Positions 30,427 through 39,751 of a stretch of 64,000 nt of DNA are shown here, in pieces. This DNA comes from an uncultured Bacteroides sp. (GTDB taxonomy: Bacteria; Bacteroidota; Bacteroidia; Bacteroidales; Bacteroidaceae), in NCBI GenBank assembly GCA_949300425.1, contig CASGED010000021.1, forward strand, positions 16,957 to 80,956. The letters run 5' to 3'. A program made the translations under genes and the position numbers. Position 1 is the first letter of the stretch. Each line of letters begins with the position of its first letter. The notes under the pieces are model-generated. The model was not told the origin of the DNA. It was given only the letters and a program-made list of their open reading frames with translations, and searched no databases.

Positions 30427-31620
30427 TTAATTAATTGCTTTTTTCATATGTATGGCCACAATTATGGGATTGTCATCTTCTTTTAAATATTTTCCCCACG
30501 AAGTTTTGTCAAGTCCTTCCATATAAGGAGGGAGGGACGTGTAAAGTATATTCCCATGCGATGAAAGGAAGTAGAGTTTGGAAATTCCGTCTATATTATC
30601 TATGTCGTTTCTGATAGGAAGTTTTCCTTTAGAGCAACCTTCTATGAAATTACCGGTTTCTTTATTATGGATAAGCATGCATTGACAACTCTTTATCTGA
30701 TAATTGAAAATAAGATATTTGTCTGTCTCGTTTACACTTGCCCAAGATGGAAATCCTTGTATTAATTCAGCTACCTCATACGCTTCAATCCGGGTTGACA
30801 GTAGTTTTTCTTTATAGTTGTCGAATGCGTCTGCCAAGGGTGACTCTAGTGCGAAAATGATTTTCTTATCCAAGCTTGGGCGGCTGTTCATTTGATACAA
30901 ACAGTTATCCAATGTGGACAGATAACTTCCGCAATCGGTAAAAACAGTAAGTGAACCGTAAATGCCTGAACTTTGCAGCATCTTGGAGTCTATCCATGAC
31001 GCCGGATGCGTTTCACCGGTCCGAATGTTCCAAAAAAGCACATTGGGTGTCTTTCCGTTCTCTACATAGGCTGTGTTATTTTTGTAATCTCCATACAAAG
31101 CTATCCAAGAATCATCGATAACATGAATATATTCCGCCCAATAATCCGTTTTCACTTCCTGTTTTAATTCCCCGGATTCACCATCGTAAATGAAAATTTT
31201 TCGTAGATTTCCATCCCAAAGATAAACTTGTTGACTATAAGTAGTTACATCATTGATTTCTACATATTCGCCGGGACCTACTCCTCGATTGCCAATTTTT
31301 CGGACAAATTTCCCATCGTGAGTAAAGCAGAAAACGTTTGATGTTATCTCATCAAGCACATATAGATAATTATCGGAAACAGATAATTTGGTAATCTGTC
31401 CTATTAATAAATCATTTTGGGTCTCTAACGGAATGTAAACCAAAGAATCTGCTATGAGAGATAGTTTTATTTCATTTTCAGTCGGTTGAGCAATTTTAAC
31501 GACAACCGCTTTCCCCGTTTCATCTTTTAAGTTCGTCTGACAGGAAAATAAAATGAAAGGCATCGCTATGGAAAATAATATGCCAATTTCTCTAAGATGT
31601 TTACTAAACAAATGTTTCAT
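30427..31620 (-). CDS. 6-bladed beta-propeller lipoprotein
   Basis: This 397-aa protein has a lipoprotein signal (AMPFILFSCQT) and NHL/TolB-like blades. After the first blade it shows the loop seen in many propellers of this array, GNRGVGPGEYVEIND. Further repeats include YVLDEITSNVFCFTHDGKFVRKIG. Such BF3164/TolB-like lipoproteins are numerous in Bacteroides; their ligands are unknown. It follows the NVEALA gene 31686-32018 across a strong hairpin, so NVEALA plus propeller is a likely functional pair. Confidence 0.8.
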   Translation of the reverse strand: MKHLFSKHLREIGILFSIAMPFILFSCQTNLKDETGKAVVVKIAQPTENEIKLSLIADSLVYIPLETQNDLLIGQITKLSVSDNYLYVLDEITSNVFCFTHDGKFVRKIGNRGVGPGEYVEINDVTTYSQQVYLWDGNLRKIFIYDGESGELKQEVKTDYWAEYIHVIDDSWIALYGDYKNNTAYVENGKTPNVLFWNIRTGETHPASWIDSKMLQSSGIYGSLTVFTDCGSYLSTLDNCLYQMNSRPSLDKKIIFALESPLADAFDNYKEKLLSTRIEAYEVAELIQGFPSWASVNETDKYLIFNYQIKSCQCMLIHNKETGNFIEGCSKGKLPIRNDIDNIDGISKLYFLSSHGNILYTSLPPYMEGLDKTSWGKYLKEDDNPIIVAIHMKKAIN

Positions 31621-31635
31621 GTTAATAATGTTAAT

Positions 31636-31673
31636 AAGGACTTGTCCTTTTATTTATTATAGCACAAGTCCTT
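31636..31673 (-). promoter_or_regulatory. Hairpin between NVEALA gene and downstream propeller gene
   Basis: AAGGACTTGT (31636-31645) and ACAAGTCCTT (31664-31673) form a perfect 10-bp stem with an 18-nt A/T-rich loop. It has no good U-run, so it may be a partial terminator or a transcript stabiliser that raises NVEALA expression relative to the propeller gene. Confidence 0.65.
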
Positions 31674-31685
31674 GATTTGACTTAA

Positions 31686-32018
31686 TTATAATATTCCGTC
31701 ACAAGTAGTTTGTTTTGAAGGATCACAGCACACATTCGGTTCTTTGACACATTTTAGCTTGGATCCTAAGTTGAGACATGGTCTGTGTTTTAGAGTCTTA
31801 TTTTTTACATATGTAGGATTCCCCCCACATCCCCATTCTCCGCTTTCTCCGTCGCCTGTTCCTCCTCCACTCTCGTTACCGTTCTCATCCGACAATGCCA
31901 TGATGTTGGCAAGCCGTAAACTTACTTCCTTTTTACTTTGTCTTACATTCAAGACATTCGCTGTCGCTATACCAATTGCAGCTACAGCAACTAAGCACAA
32001 TGAAATTTTCTTTTTCAT
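31686..32018 (-). CDS. NVEALA-type secreted peptide, divergent (6 Cys in tail)
   Basis: This 110-aa precursor has an Sec signal (MKKKISLCLVAVAAIGIATA). The propeptide motif RLANIMALSDENG stands where others have ANVEALA, followed by a Gly-rich linker (ESGGGTGDGESGEWGCGG). The Cys-rich tail has six cysteines (KHRPCLN, KLKCV, PNVCCDP, TTCDG plus WGCGG). It is the longest and most diverged of the seven in the window and lacks the conserved upstream leader motif. It lies between a thioredoxin-DUF1573 gene and a propeller gene. Function unknown; a secreted disulfide-rich peptide. Confidence 0.75.
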   Translation of the reverse strand: MKKKISLCLVAVAAIGIATANVLNVRQSKKEVSLRLANIMALSDENGNESGGGTGDGESGEWGCGGNPTYVKNKTLKHRPCLNLGSKLKCVKEPNVCCDPSKQTTCDGIL

Positions 32019-32051
32019 CTTCTTAATTTTAAATGTTAATAAATATGTTAA

Positions 32052-32939
32052 TTAAAGCGCGCTTCCAGTTATGTTCAAGGTGATAGGGCTTTCCGGAATA
32101 TTGGCATAAACGCGGATGGTTTCTTGGAAGAATCCACGTTTTTGTTTCTCTATTTGCACTCTAATAATGGCACTGTCGCCAGATGATATAGGTTGCTTAG
32201 GATATTTAACAGAAGTACATCCGCAGCTTGTGCTTAAATGCTGGAGTACTAATTTCTCTGAACCGATGTTCTTTATTACAAATTGAGCTTTGATACTGTC
32301 CTTGGGTATCTGATAAAGATTTATCTTTTTGTGAGGAACTAAAATCAAGGCCTGTTTTTTGTCATGCAGAATACTGTCGGAAGGCACAAGTATTTTTCTG
32401 TACAAATCTGCTATTCCCTCGTTGTTGACAGGATTCCCAATGAGTACAATCCGATTTTCCTTGTCTAAGAGAAATGTATGATATTTATTCCCCATAGGAA
32501 ATTTGTTCATGCTATTTAAGCGATCCTTGCGGTCGATACACACAGGAACATCAAACTGATAGAACTGAAGCAAATCCAGCAGTTCTTCTTCATCTTTAGG
32601 ATAAAAATCAAACAGGAATGAAATATTATATGGTGAATCCCGTTTTAAATATCTGATCCAATCATGCCACCTCTCCAATTGCAACTGGCAACTGGTGCAA
32701 CCTACCGTATCCACATACATTAAAATAGTATAATCGGATAAAGCTGTGGAATATTCTATTGTATCCATACCATAGCGAGTGTATATCAGATCCTCCGGTA
32801 TAATAACGGTTTTGTCCAGCCACTGATCTACAATTGTCTCTTCCTTATTAGAGCAGGCGCCTAATATGATAAGACCTGACAAACAAAAATAAAACGATAG
32901 AAGTTTCATTCGTTTTCTATTTAAATCACTTGTTTTCAT
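32052..32939 (-). CDS. Thioredoxin-like / DUF1573 fusion lipoprotein
   Basis: A 295-aa lipoprotein (SGLIILGACS, Cys29; MKLLSF at 32909 is an alternative start). The N-terminal half is thioredoxin-like with a CxxC in DTVGCTSCQLQL (Cys81, Cys84) and FLLDKENRIVLIGNP. The C-terminal half is DUF1573 (VIKNIGSEKLVLQHLSTSCGC). Three close paralogs follow in the array. The combination suggests a surface- or periplasm-exposed thiol protein acting on disulfide-rich partners. It is the furthest diverged of the four. Pseudogene debris lies immediately upstream. Confidence 0.82.
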   Translation of the reverse strand: MKTSDLNRKRMKLLSFYFCLSGLIILGACSNKEETIVDQWLDKTVIIPEDLIYTRYGMDTIEYSTALSDYTILMYVDTVGCTSCQLQLERWHDWIRYLKRDSPYNISFLFDFYPKDEEELLDLLQFYQFDVPVCIDRKDRLNSMNKFPMGNKYHTFLLDKENRIVLIGNPVNNEGIADLYRKILVPSDSILHDKKQALILVPHKKINLYQIPKDSIKAQFVIKNIGSEKLVLQHLSTSCGCTSVKYPKQPISSGDSAIIRVQIEKQKRGFFQETIRVYANIPESPITLNITGSAL

Positions 32940-32960
32940 AGAAATATATTTGATAATTCT

Positions 32961-33134
32961 TTAGTAAATAATTCCCCTTCTGTTAAAATACTGTTTCCTG
33001 TTAAAGTAAACGAACGTCTGTTCTTCCTTGCCCGCCGTTAGGTCACGCAGCCAGAACAGGGCATGACGGGGTGCGTTATGATACACCAACAGTTCGTAGG
33101 TATATAGATATGTTGGAAGAACTTGCATCGGTTC
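32961..33134 (-). pseudogene. C-terminal fragment of transglutaminase-like/discoidin lipoprotein
   Basis: A 57-codon open stretch (no start) reads ELLVYHNAPRHALFWLRD then GKEEQTFVYFNRKQYF. This aligns with the C-terminus of the 43141 gene (DSLVYRAPVNALLYLK, GKEERIFEYKDEKQIF). It is the remnant of a third copy of that gene, left when the region was rearranged. Confidence 0.7.
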
Positions 33135-33157
33135 TCATTTTTCATATCGGTAAATGC

Positions 33158-33343
33158 TTTTGGTCTCGGATTATAGAAAGAACCGGCCAACCGGAAAAGT
33201 GAATGCGATGAACCGCACACCCCGTAAATCTGTAGAAGCCCCCATACGGCCTGTGTTCCGCCCGTTGTGCTCACCCACCAGCATACAGCTTGAGATGATT
33301 CTGCATATACATTGCATAGCAGATATGGCAAGATTGTAAACAT
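33158..33343 (-). pseudogene. Fragment of O-antigen-ligase-like gene
   Basis: The translation contains QAVWGLLQIYGVCGSSHS and LAGSFYNPRPK, aligning to QAVWGLLQLYGFCPSNHE and NPGPFAGY in the 598-aa ligase-like protein at 27976. The frame then runs into unrelated sequence. About 60 residues remain of about 600. Confidence 0.75.
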
Positions 33344-33356
33344 TTTGTGTTAAATC

Positions 33357-35273
33357 TTACGGAAATATCTGTTCTCCGTTTTTCATGTAGAAACAACGTT
33401 CCTGCCTACCTCGCGTATGGTTACGCAGTATTAATAATGCTCCTTCGGGTACATTATCATAGTAAATCGTCATTTCCTTTGCCGTCTGTCTTCCCAACGA
33501 CTTCCATTTCCGATGCTTGTCGTAATAGTAAAGTTCGTAAGTGTCTCCCAAATGGATGAAGTTGTCATCGTTGCGGGGCATGAACAGAAAATGGTCTATG
33601 GGTGTCGGTTTTCCCAAATCAAATGTAAGCTGTTCGTTGGCGGAGGCAGAGTGATAAGAAGTGCTCCAGTCTCCGTCCGTCAGTAATTTCAACTGTTCTC
33701 GTTGATACGCGGTCCACTCTTGATTTGAACTGACTGTGTAGTTGTCTATCGGTTGTCCGGTACTGTCCGTATACATGTACCATTCTCCCAATTTTATGTA
33801 TTTATGTTTCGGGGAACAATAGCGTATGTATCGGTACTTTCCTTTGATCGCAGGCACTACAATATTATAGTTGGTCTGTGGAGTATCGATAACCTGATAC
33901 AGCAGTTCCGAGTCTTTAAAATCCTTGCGGTTAGCGCCTGATACAGTCACTCCTACCGAATAGGCCAAATACTGGTCGTTGTTTACCAACGGGTATTTCC
34001 TGCGGAGCGCCACCCTGCTACGATGCTGTGTGTCGGGAATGAAGAAATGAGGTCCTTCCTTTGTTGCGAGAAAAGGGTAGTCGCATACCGTAAAATCTCC
34101 GTTGTCATAGCGTGACAGAAAATAAATCATGCCGGGTTCCACGTACTTGAAGTTGGCTACACCCTGTTTCGGCCGAGTGACATCGATGGGTATGTAATTC
34201 TGACCACTATAGACGCAAAGATAAAGCCAGTCTTTATCACTTTCTTCTTTCACGGAGATGTTGACGTGGCTGTCCGGGAAATATTCGCCGCTCACATCCT
34301 TCAGGCAGGGATTCTTAAAGAAACCGTAAGCTTTCTTGTCCGCATAAAGTCCTTTCTGTTTCTCCGCCTGTATGCCGTAGCATGTCCTGTACACTTTTCC
34401 TTTCTTGCGCTTGGCGGTTTTGCCGTTCCGGCTGAAAACCTTATCCGAGAGATTGAAAGGTACGGCCAGCCCATTGGTATCTACTACTGCGTTCCACAGA
34501 TGACGGCTGTTATAACTGGGTGATATTTCGTAAAAATCGATTGTAACCGGAATCCCTACGGCCCGCATGACATAGGCGCAGATGTCGCACTCCTCCCTGC
34601 AATATCCGCCTCGGGTATTCAGCAGGAACAAAGCTCCTAAATGGGGAAGATTAAGATCCTTGTAACTGTCGAAATGTTGTTCTTTCTTCAAGTATTCGGC
34701 CATCCGGAAAGCCGCTTCCACCGCATTGTCTCCCTGATACAGTGAATCCAAAATGGGAGAATAACGTTCGTAATAAATCCTGCGCCAGTTTTCAAAGGGT
34801 TCGTCTCCCACACGGTATGGCAGGACGTATTCACAAAATTCTTCGAAGGAATAGTTTTGGTTCCACGCCCGTTTCTTCCATGCCTCAAACGCCAAGTTGA
34901 TGTTGTCAATCAGCACTTCCGCCCTGGCCACGTGTATATCCCTCACCAATTTGCATCTCCGGTAATCGAAAGCTCTCCACCGATTGAGAATGGAGTCCGC
35001 TATGGGTTGCCGCCACTTCTTATTTTTCCGGATGCTGCGTAGGGTATCCAACTCCCAGCCCTCATAGGTGTGGTGCAGGTACATATTGGCCACCAAGAAA
35101 CGGGCGGCTTTCGCTTGCGGTGAATGTGGAGGATAATGGTCGAGCACCTTTTGCAGTTCAGTCCGGTTGTCTCCGGCTTCCCGTAAGACTGATTGCATAA
35201 GCTCGTCACGGTTGCCGCACGCGGCAAGTAGTATCACGACAAGCAACATTCCGATGTATATTTTGTTTCTCAT
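33357..35273 (-). CDS. Transglutaminase-like lipoprotein with C-terminal discoidin-like domain
   Basis: A 638-aa lipoprotein (VVILLAACGN). The centre has a transglutaminase-core signature: Cys225 in RGGYCREECD, helix CAYVMRAVGIPV, His258 in SRHLWNAVVD and Asp265, giving the Cys-His-Asp triad. The C-terminal about 130 residues (WSTSYHSASANEQLTFDLGKP onward) look like an F5/8-type C carbohydrate/ligand-binding domain. It is 83 bp downstream of a signal peptidase I paralog. Transglutaminase-fold enzymes hydrolyse or crosslink peptide bonds and side chains; with secreted peptides encoded nearby, peptide processing is an attractive but untested role. Paralog at 43141. Confidence 0.8.
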   Translation of the reverse strand: MRNKIYIGMLLVVILLAACGNRDELMQSVLREAGDNRTELQKVLDHYPPHSPQAKAARFLVANMYLHHTYEGWELDTLRSIRKNKKWRQPIADSILNRWRAFDYRRCKLVRDIHVARAEVLIDNINLAFEAWKKRAWNQNYSFEEFCEYVLPYRVGDEPFENWRRIYYERYSPILDSLYQGDNAVEAAFRMAEYLKKEQHFDSYKDLNLPHLGALFLLNTRGGYCREECDICAYVMRAVGIPVTIDFYEISPSYNSRHLWNAVVDTNGLAVPFNLSDKVFSRNGKTAKRKKGKVYRTCYGIQAEKQKGLYADKKAYGFFKNPCLKDVSGEYFPDSHVNISVKEESDKDWLYLCVYSGQNYIPIDVTRPKQGVANFKYVEPGMIYFLSRYDNGDFTVCDYPFLATKEGPHFFIPDTQHRSRVALRRKYPLVNNDQYLAYSVGVTVSGANRKDFKDSELLYQVIDTPQTNYNIVVPAIKGKYRYIRYCSPKHKYIKLGEWYMYTDSTGQPIDNYTVSSNQEWTAYQREQLKLLTDGDWSTSYHSASANEQLTFDLGKPTPIDHFLFMPRNDDNFIHLGDTYELYYYDKHRKWKSLGRQTAKEMTIYYDNVPEGALLILRNHTRGRQERCFYMKNGEQIFP

Positions 35274-35307
35274 GGCAAAAGTTGTTTTTAATCGTATTAT
35301 TTTCTAT

Positions 35308-36198
35308 TCATTCATTTACTTTTTTTCCTATCCGTTCCCATCGCATTTCGCCGGTTACCGGATCTACCGATTTCCAAATCCTCCATACTCTACCTACAAT
35401 GAACGTTTCGGGTAACAGTCCCCAATAGCGGGAGTCGCGCGAGTTCAATGCTTTATCCCCCGCCATGAAATAATAACTTTCCCGGAAACGGTAACTGTTT
35501 ATCAGGCTGTCGCCTATCCAAACCGAGTCACCCTTCATCCGCAGTTTCTTTTTCTGTTCCCACTCTATTGGGTGTTTGTAGAGCAGGGCGTGTTTGCGGT
35601 TCATCGGCAAGTTGTCACCTTGGCGAGGAATGTAGAGCGGTCCAAACTCGGCGATGTTCCAACCCAATGCGGAGTCTTTCGGATAACTCCGTGTCACAAG
35701 GCGCATCCGTTTCGCCTCTCCGCTATCCATGACTCGTTGCAGTTCGTCCTGTCCGTCTACATATCCTATCGTCTCCCCCACACCTCGTACCCGATAATGG
35801 GCATTCCTTATCTCCAGCGTGTCGCCCGGCAACCCCACGCACCGCTTTGCGTAGTACAACATCACATCGAAAGCCATCGAGTCCCGTTTCTCCGGATAGG
35901 GGAAGTTGAACACCAATACATCGTTCCTCCGGATTTTCCGCCAACCTGGTACTCGGTATATCTCCACTTCCTCCCCGTTCACTGCCTTCAGCAGGTTGAA
36001 CAGCCGTGCCCCGGTGGAACATTTGTCTACCAAGATGTAATCGCCCGGCGTGAGCGTAGGCTCCATGGATTTCGATGGCACTTTGAAGGAAGTGAACACG
36101 AACACTTGCAGGAATACCCAAGCCAAGATGGCTAAGCAACCATAGAAGGCGATGTCTAAGGCAAGGAGAAGAAGTTTCTGAACGATTTTCATTTTCAC
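35308..36198 (-). CDS. lepB: Signal peptidase I paralog (S26), array-associated copy 1
   Basis: A 296-aa S26A signal peptidase with one N-terminal TM (about 10-35). Motif box B is FKVPSKSMEPTL with nucleophile Ser44, box D is YYAKRCVGLPGDTLEI with general base Lys118, and box E is GDKALNSRDSRYWGLLP. It cleaves Sec signal peptides. The surrounding genes (NVEALA precursors, transglutaminase-like, thioredoxin-like) suggest a dedicated processing enzyme beyond the housekeeping LepB. It starts 9 bp after the end of the thioredoxin-DUF1573 gene. A close paralog is at 40549. Confidence 0.92.
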   Translation of the reverse strand: MKMKIVQKLLLLALDIAFYGCLAILAWVFLQVFVFTSFKVPSKSMEPTLTPGDYILVDKCSTGARLFNLLKAVNGEEVEIYRVPGWRKIRRNDVLVFNFPYPEKRDSMAFDVMLYYAKRCVGLPGDTLEIRNAHYRVRGVGETIGYVDGQDELQRVMDSGEAKRMRLVTRSYPKDSALGWNIAEFGPLYIPRQGDNLPMNRKHALLYKHPIEWEQKKKLRMKGDSVWIGDSLINSYRFRESYYFMAGDKALNSRDSRYWGLLPETFIVGRVWRIWKSVDPVTGEMRWERIGKKVNE

Positions 36199-36207
36199 AA
36201 CGATTGG

Positions 36208-37068
36208 TTATTCCGCATTCCCCTTGACAGTCAGTCGCAAAGGAGCTTCTTTCGCATTGCAATACACTGTCAGCGTTTTGTTAAAGTACTCCGGTCGGTC
36301 AGCTTTGTAAGTCATGCGCAAGGTCACACAATCACCGGGGCGTACCGGTTCTTTAGCATAATCTACCGTAATGCAACCGCAAGACGTATCTACCATTTCG
36401 ATAGCTAACAATTTGTCACCCGTATTGGTCAGCGTAAAGGTTCGTGTCTGCTCCTGTTGCCAGTCAAACGTCCCCATGTCCAATGACGTTTGGTCTATGC
36501 TTATGGTTGTAAGAGGCTTGGGCGTTTCCGTATCCATGGCTTTCCCTTGGATGATTCTCAGGTACAAATCTTTCACTTTGGGATTGTGGATGGGGTTACC
36601 GATAGCGAGAACTTTATTGCTCTTATCCAACAAAAAGGTTTGAAACCTTTCGTCCACAGGAAAATGGTTCAGTTGATTTAATACGTCATCGTTATCAATG
36701 CAAATAGGATATGGAAACCTACTTGCCCTTAAGGTTTGATATATTTCCGGCCCATCTTTTGGGAAAAAGACGAAGAGGAACTTTACTTTTGAAGGAACTA
36801 AAGAATCTAATAGATATATATAATCTGCCCATTCGTTTAAGCCTAATTTACAACTGGTACACCCTGTTGAATCTACATATGAAAGTATTTTATATTCTCC
36901 ACAAACAGAAAAATCCACAGTATCATTTCCACGTATAGTAAAAGTCATGCTATCAGGATATTGTATAACACGCCCCTCCCATCCCTGTAATATATCCATT
37001 ATTGTTCTTTGCCTATCTTGGCAAGATACAACAAATAATAAGATAAAAATCCAAATCAAATGTTTCAT
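36208..37068 (-). CDS. Thioredoxin-like / DUF1573 fusion lipoprotein
   Basis: A 286-aa lipoprotein (LLFVVSCQD, Cys16). It has a CxxC in DSTGCTSCKLGL (Cys70, Cys73), FLLDKSNKVLAIGNPIHNP, then a DUF1573 domain (FTLTNTGDKLLAIEMVDTSCGC) ending EAPLRLTVKGNAE. It is nearly the same as the 46823 protein and shares the DUF1573 tail that survives as fragments at 39771 and 49376. It lies 18 bp downstream of a propeller gene and upstream of lepB, in a single transcription unit by spacing. Confidence 0.86.
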   Translation of the reverse strand: MKHLIWIFILLFVVSCQDRQRTIMDILQGWEGRVIQYPDSMTFTIRGNDTVDFSVCGEYKILSYVDSTGCTSCKLGLNEWADYIYLLDSLVPSKVKFLFVFFPKDGPEIYQTLRASRFPYPICIDNDDVLNQLNHFPVDERFQTFLLDKSNKVLAIGNPIHNPKVKDLYLRIIQGKAMDTETPKPLTTISIDQTSLDMGTFDWQQEQTRTFTLTNTGDKLLAIEMVDTSCGCITVDYAKEPVRPGDCVTLRMTYKADRPEYFNKTLTVYCNAKEAPLRLTVKGNAE

Positions 37069-37086
37069 TGCAATTCTAAGAAATTG

Positions 37087-38082
37087 TCAATCAATTAATA
37101 TGTCCAATTTAAAAAACGAGCCCTTCCCTGATTTGTTACAGCAACCAATGATGGCTTTTCTGTCTTCATCTACTACAATACCCACAACAAACTTATTCAA
37201 ACGATATCGAATCTTTAAGTTTCCTTCCCAATCCAAGACCACAATCTCTGAATAGTTTTTCGGAGGCGGAAGCTGTTGTTCCGGATTTACAAGATAAATG
37301 TATTTGTCCGTAGTTACCGCATTTTGAATATACCAATAAGTTTTTCGACGGTTCGGATCAACCAAATTATCATTAGGCACATAATCAAGTTTCACAGCGT
37401 GAAGTAACTTTCCGCTATCGTCATATATATGTACACGACGAATGTTGGAATAAGCAACAACAAAAGCTGTTCCATCCGGTTTTGTATTCAATGTATGGAA
37501 ATAGGCTTCTTTGAAATTCCTCAACCGTTTGAAACGAGCTGGAGACTCCGGGTACTCACCGCCGGATTTCCACTCTCCTGTTTTCATGTTTACAATATGA
37601 AATTCTGAAGTTCCGTCCAAATCATAATTGTCGGCAAAAACATACCGTTCCTTACCCAAAGATTTAACGCTGATGGAAAAGGGGACAGCCAACACCTCGA
37701 AAGCCCCACATGGAATTAAGGAATCTTGCTCATCCAACCGGTATTTGTTCACTTTCCCTTTCGACTCCAACAAAAGCTCGTTTCCTACTACGGTCTTTCC
37801 AATATTTCGCTGAAGTTGTTGAATACGAATGAACTTCAAATCCGGATAAGAATAAATCCGAACCCTGTCGTAATCCCCGAAAGCCAACAGCCTATTTTCC
37901 AATCGGAGCAAAGACGTTGTCTTGAGGTTGCATTCCATAGATATCGAAGACAGCGCACAACATGTATCGATCAGGAAATCCGATTTATATTCTATTCTGA
38001 CATCCTTCTTTCGTGAAGTGTCGCAAGCTGTTACTGTCAATGACAGCAGAACTATGAGAATACAGATGCTTTTACAATTCAT
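37087..38082 (-). CDS. 6-bladed beta-propeller lipoprotein (pair partner of 38072)
   Basis: A 331-aa lipoprotein (LLSLTVTACDTS) with propeller-type repeats (RVRIYSYPDLKFIRIQQL, RRVHIYDDSGKLLHAVKL, IVVLDWEGNLKIRYRL). It overlaps the 3' end of the upstream gene by 11 bp. The same two-gene unit, with the same 11-bp overlap, recurs at 56492-58496, and the two copies of this protein are strongly similar (FADNYDLDG, EYPE.PARFKRLR.FK.AY). The role is unknown; the paired inheritance suggests the two propellers work as a complex. Confidence 0.82.
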   Translation of the reverse strand: MNCKSICILIVLLSLTVTACDTSRKKDVRIEYKSDFLIDTCCALSSISMECNLKTTSLLRLENRLLAFGDYDRVRIYSYPDLKFIRIQQLQRNIGKTVVGNELLLESKGKVNKYRLDEQDSLIPCGAFEVLAVPFSISVKSLGKERYVFADNYDLDGTSEFHIVNMKTGEWKSGGEYPESPARFKRLRNFKEAYFHTLNTKPDGTAFVVAYSNIRRVHIYDDSGKLLHAVKLDYVPNDNLVDPNRRKTYWYIQNAVTTDKYIYLVNPEQQLPPPKNYSEIVVLDWEGNLKIRYRLNKFVVGIVVDEDRKAIIGCCNKSGKGSFFKLDILID

Positions 38083-39076
38083 ATTTCAACAACATATAGT
38101 CGGGATTTAAAGCCAAAGCATACAAAACATTGTTACGGCGGTCTGAAGCAATGCGTACGACTGGTACTCCTAAGTCCACCACTTTCACTAAATTGGCATT
38201 GTAATCGTACAAATAGGCCAAGTGCGGAAGCAATCGTTCGTCACGTCCTCGAACAGGCTTTTCCAAAGGTTCGTTCTCCCAATCACGGTGCAGAGACACT
38301 ATATAATCCTTACATAGTGACAGTCCAAATACACCTCCTATGCGGTCATCCGTGACAATGCGTCCACGCGAAATCTCATAGCCTATCTCCGGTTCAATCT
38401 CCCAACGAAATTTAAAGGCATCATTTTCTTTTTGATACAAGGCCAAATAAGGCACGCTAAACGAACAGCAAGCCAACATGCCGCTAACAGAATCGTATGC
38501 CAGTGTATTACCTAAATGCTGACGTACCTCCTTGATTGGATAAACACCAAACGCTGTTTCCCGTCCGCGTATGTTTGCCCTAAAATAACGCTCTTCACCA
38601 TCTTCCGTGATGCCGATGAAAACGCCCTGCTGCAATTCGGTCATATGCGGACGTACCTTTTCCTCTTCTTCACTCAAAGGAATGAACGGATTACCACCCG
38701 CTATCAGGCTGTCAATAGACAAGAAACCGTTGGTATTACCGTTTGCGTCCGATGCAAAGAAGCGGTTGTTTATACAGTTCGTACCAATTCCTCCTGTAAT
38801 GAACTCGGAAGGTCCTTCGCCAACCTTTCCCATCTTTCCGAGCAGTTCTCCAGTCGTGGCATCGTGTACATTTACAAAATAGTCTCGTGCAAATGGATCT
38901 TCCCAGACCAAATAATCGCCTGCGACAGACATACTCCCCGGCATCCGTGTCATAATGTTGCTATCCAATATTTGGAATAGAACCTTTTCTCGGACAACTT
39001 CCCTTTGCTTGGATTGGCATCCCAATATAACCATACCGCACAAACACGCGGCGAAAATCTTAATAGCCTTATACAT
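38072..39076 (-). CDS. 6-bladed beta-propeller lipoprotein (BF3164/TolB-like)
   Basis: A 334-aa lipoprotein (CLCGMVILGCQS) with the array's loop signature GKMGKVGEGPSEFITGG and repeats such as YLYDYNANLVKVVDLGVPVVRIASD. It is highly similar to the protein at 57492. It lies about 100 bp downstream of the NVEALA gene 39178-39456. An imperfect inverted repeat (GAAGAAG 39097, CTTCTTC 39151) lies between. Confidence 0.82.
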   Translation of the reverse strand: MYKAIKIFAACLCGMVILGCQSKQREVVREKVLFQILDSNIMTRMPGSMSVAGDYLVWEDPFARDYFVNVHDATTGELLGKMGKVGEGPSEFITGGIGTNCINNRFFASDANGNTNGFLSIDSLIAGGNPFIPLSEEEEKVRPHMTELQQGVFIGITEDGEERYFRANIRGRETAFGVYPIKEVRQHLGNTLAYDSVSGMLACCSFSVPYLALYQKENDAFKFRWEIEPEIGYEISRGRIVTDDRIGGVFGLSLCKDYIVSLHRDWENEPLEKPVRGRDERLLPHLAYLYDYNANLVKVVDLGVPVVRIASDRRNNVLYALALNPDYMLLKYEL

Positions 39077-39177
39077 AATAATCGTTTATTATAAATGAAG
39101 AAGCACAATGACTCTTATTGAAATAATTAATAAATCAACGCAGTCCCGTACTTCTTCTAACCATTGTATTACTCTTC

Positions 39178-39456
39178 TCAATTGTGGTAATGTGCGCATC
39201 CTGTCCGATGGCTACAAGGTGAGTTTTCAGTTGGCCTTGCATAAGTATAATGAAGCCGATCACAAACACAACATTCCTTATCCCATGACCCTTCACATCT
39301 GTGTTCGGAAGGTAATTCTTGATCGGCTAATGCTTCCATATTAGCCATCGTCGTTTCGGATAAAGTCGTTTGGGGCTTTTGGTTGGCATAAACTCCATAC
39401 CCCGCTATGGCAGCGAATGCTGCTACTATAGCTCCTCTAATAAATACTTTTTTCAT
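39178..39456 (-). CDS. NVEALA-type secreted peptide (6 Cys tail)
   Basis: A 92-aa precursor with Sec signal MKKVFIRGAIVAAFAAIAGYGVYA, the propeptide LSETTMANMEALA (NMEALA variant), then a tail with six cysteines (HRCEG, ECCVC, SPCSH, GCAHYHN). The conserved hydrophobic leader, the AxA at ALA, and a variable Cys/His-rich tail are as in the others. The 5' leader motif with two small hairpins lies at 39503-39543. Function unknown; even cysteine number suggests disulfides after export. Confidence 0.85.
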   Translation of the reverse strand: MKKVFIRGAIVAAFAAIAGYGVYANQKPQTTLSETTMANMEALADQELPSEHRCEGSWDKECCVCDRLHYTYARPTENSPCSHRTGCAHYHN

Positions 39457-39502
39457 TTTATTCTACTTTTAATGGTTTTCATATTCATTCTTTTCTTGTT
39501 CT

Positions 39503-39543
39503 TCCGTCTCTATCCTTTCACCGGAAAGCAACAGTATTGCCCA
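39503..39543 (-). promoter_or_regulatory. Conserved NVEALA leader motif, copy 1
   Basis: Read on the minus strand it has GGCAATAC..TTGC followed by TCCG..TGAAAGGATA..CGGA, i.e. two small stem-loops about 50 nt upstream of the NVEALA ATG. The same sequence precedes four more NVEALA genes. In this copy the surrounding stretch is also an open frame ending SGERIETEEQEKNEY..., whereas in others the frame is broken, so RNA and coding explanations both remain open. The rest of 39544-39751 shows nothing further. Confidence 0.6.
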
Positions 39544-39751
39544 TTCGTTACATTGTGATTTTGATACACTCCTCCTTTCTTCTTTTCTGTTAGTACAAAA
39601 TTCAACAAAAATCTTCAAGAAGGCGTTCAAAATCGTATCAAAGACTTTTAAAATCATATCTTCTCCGTAATTTATACAGAAATTATAAGAATTGTAATGA
39701 TATTATGAGGCTACAAGACATATTTTCCCGCTTTTTATTGCTATTATGGTT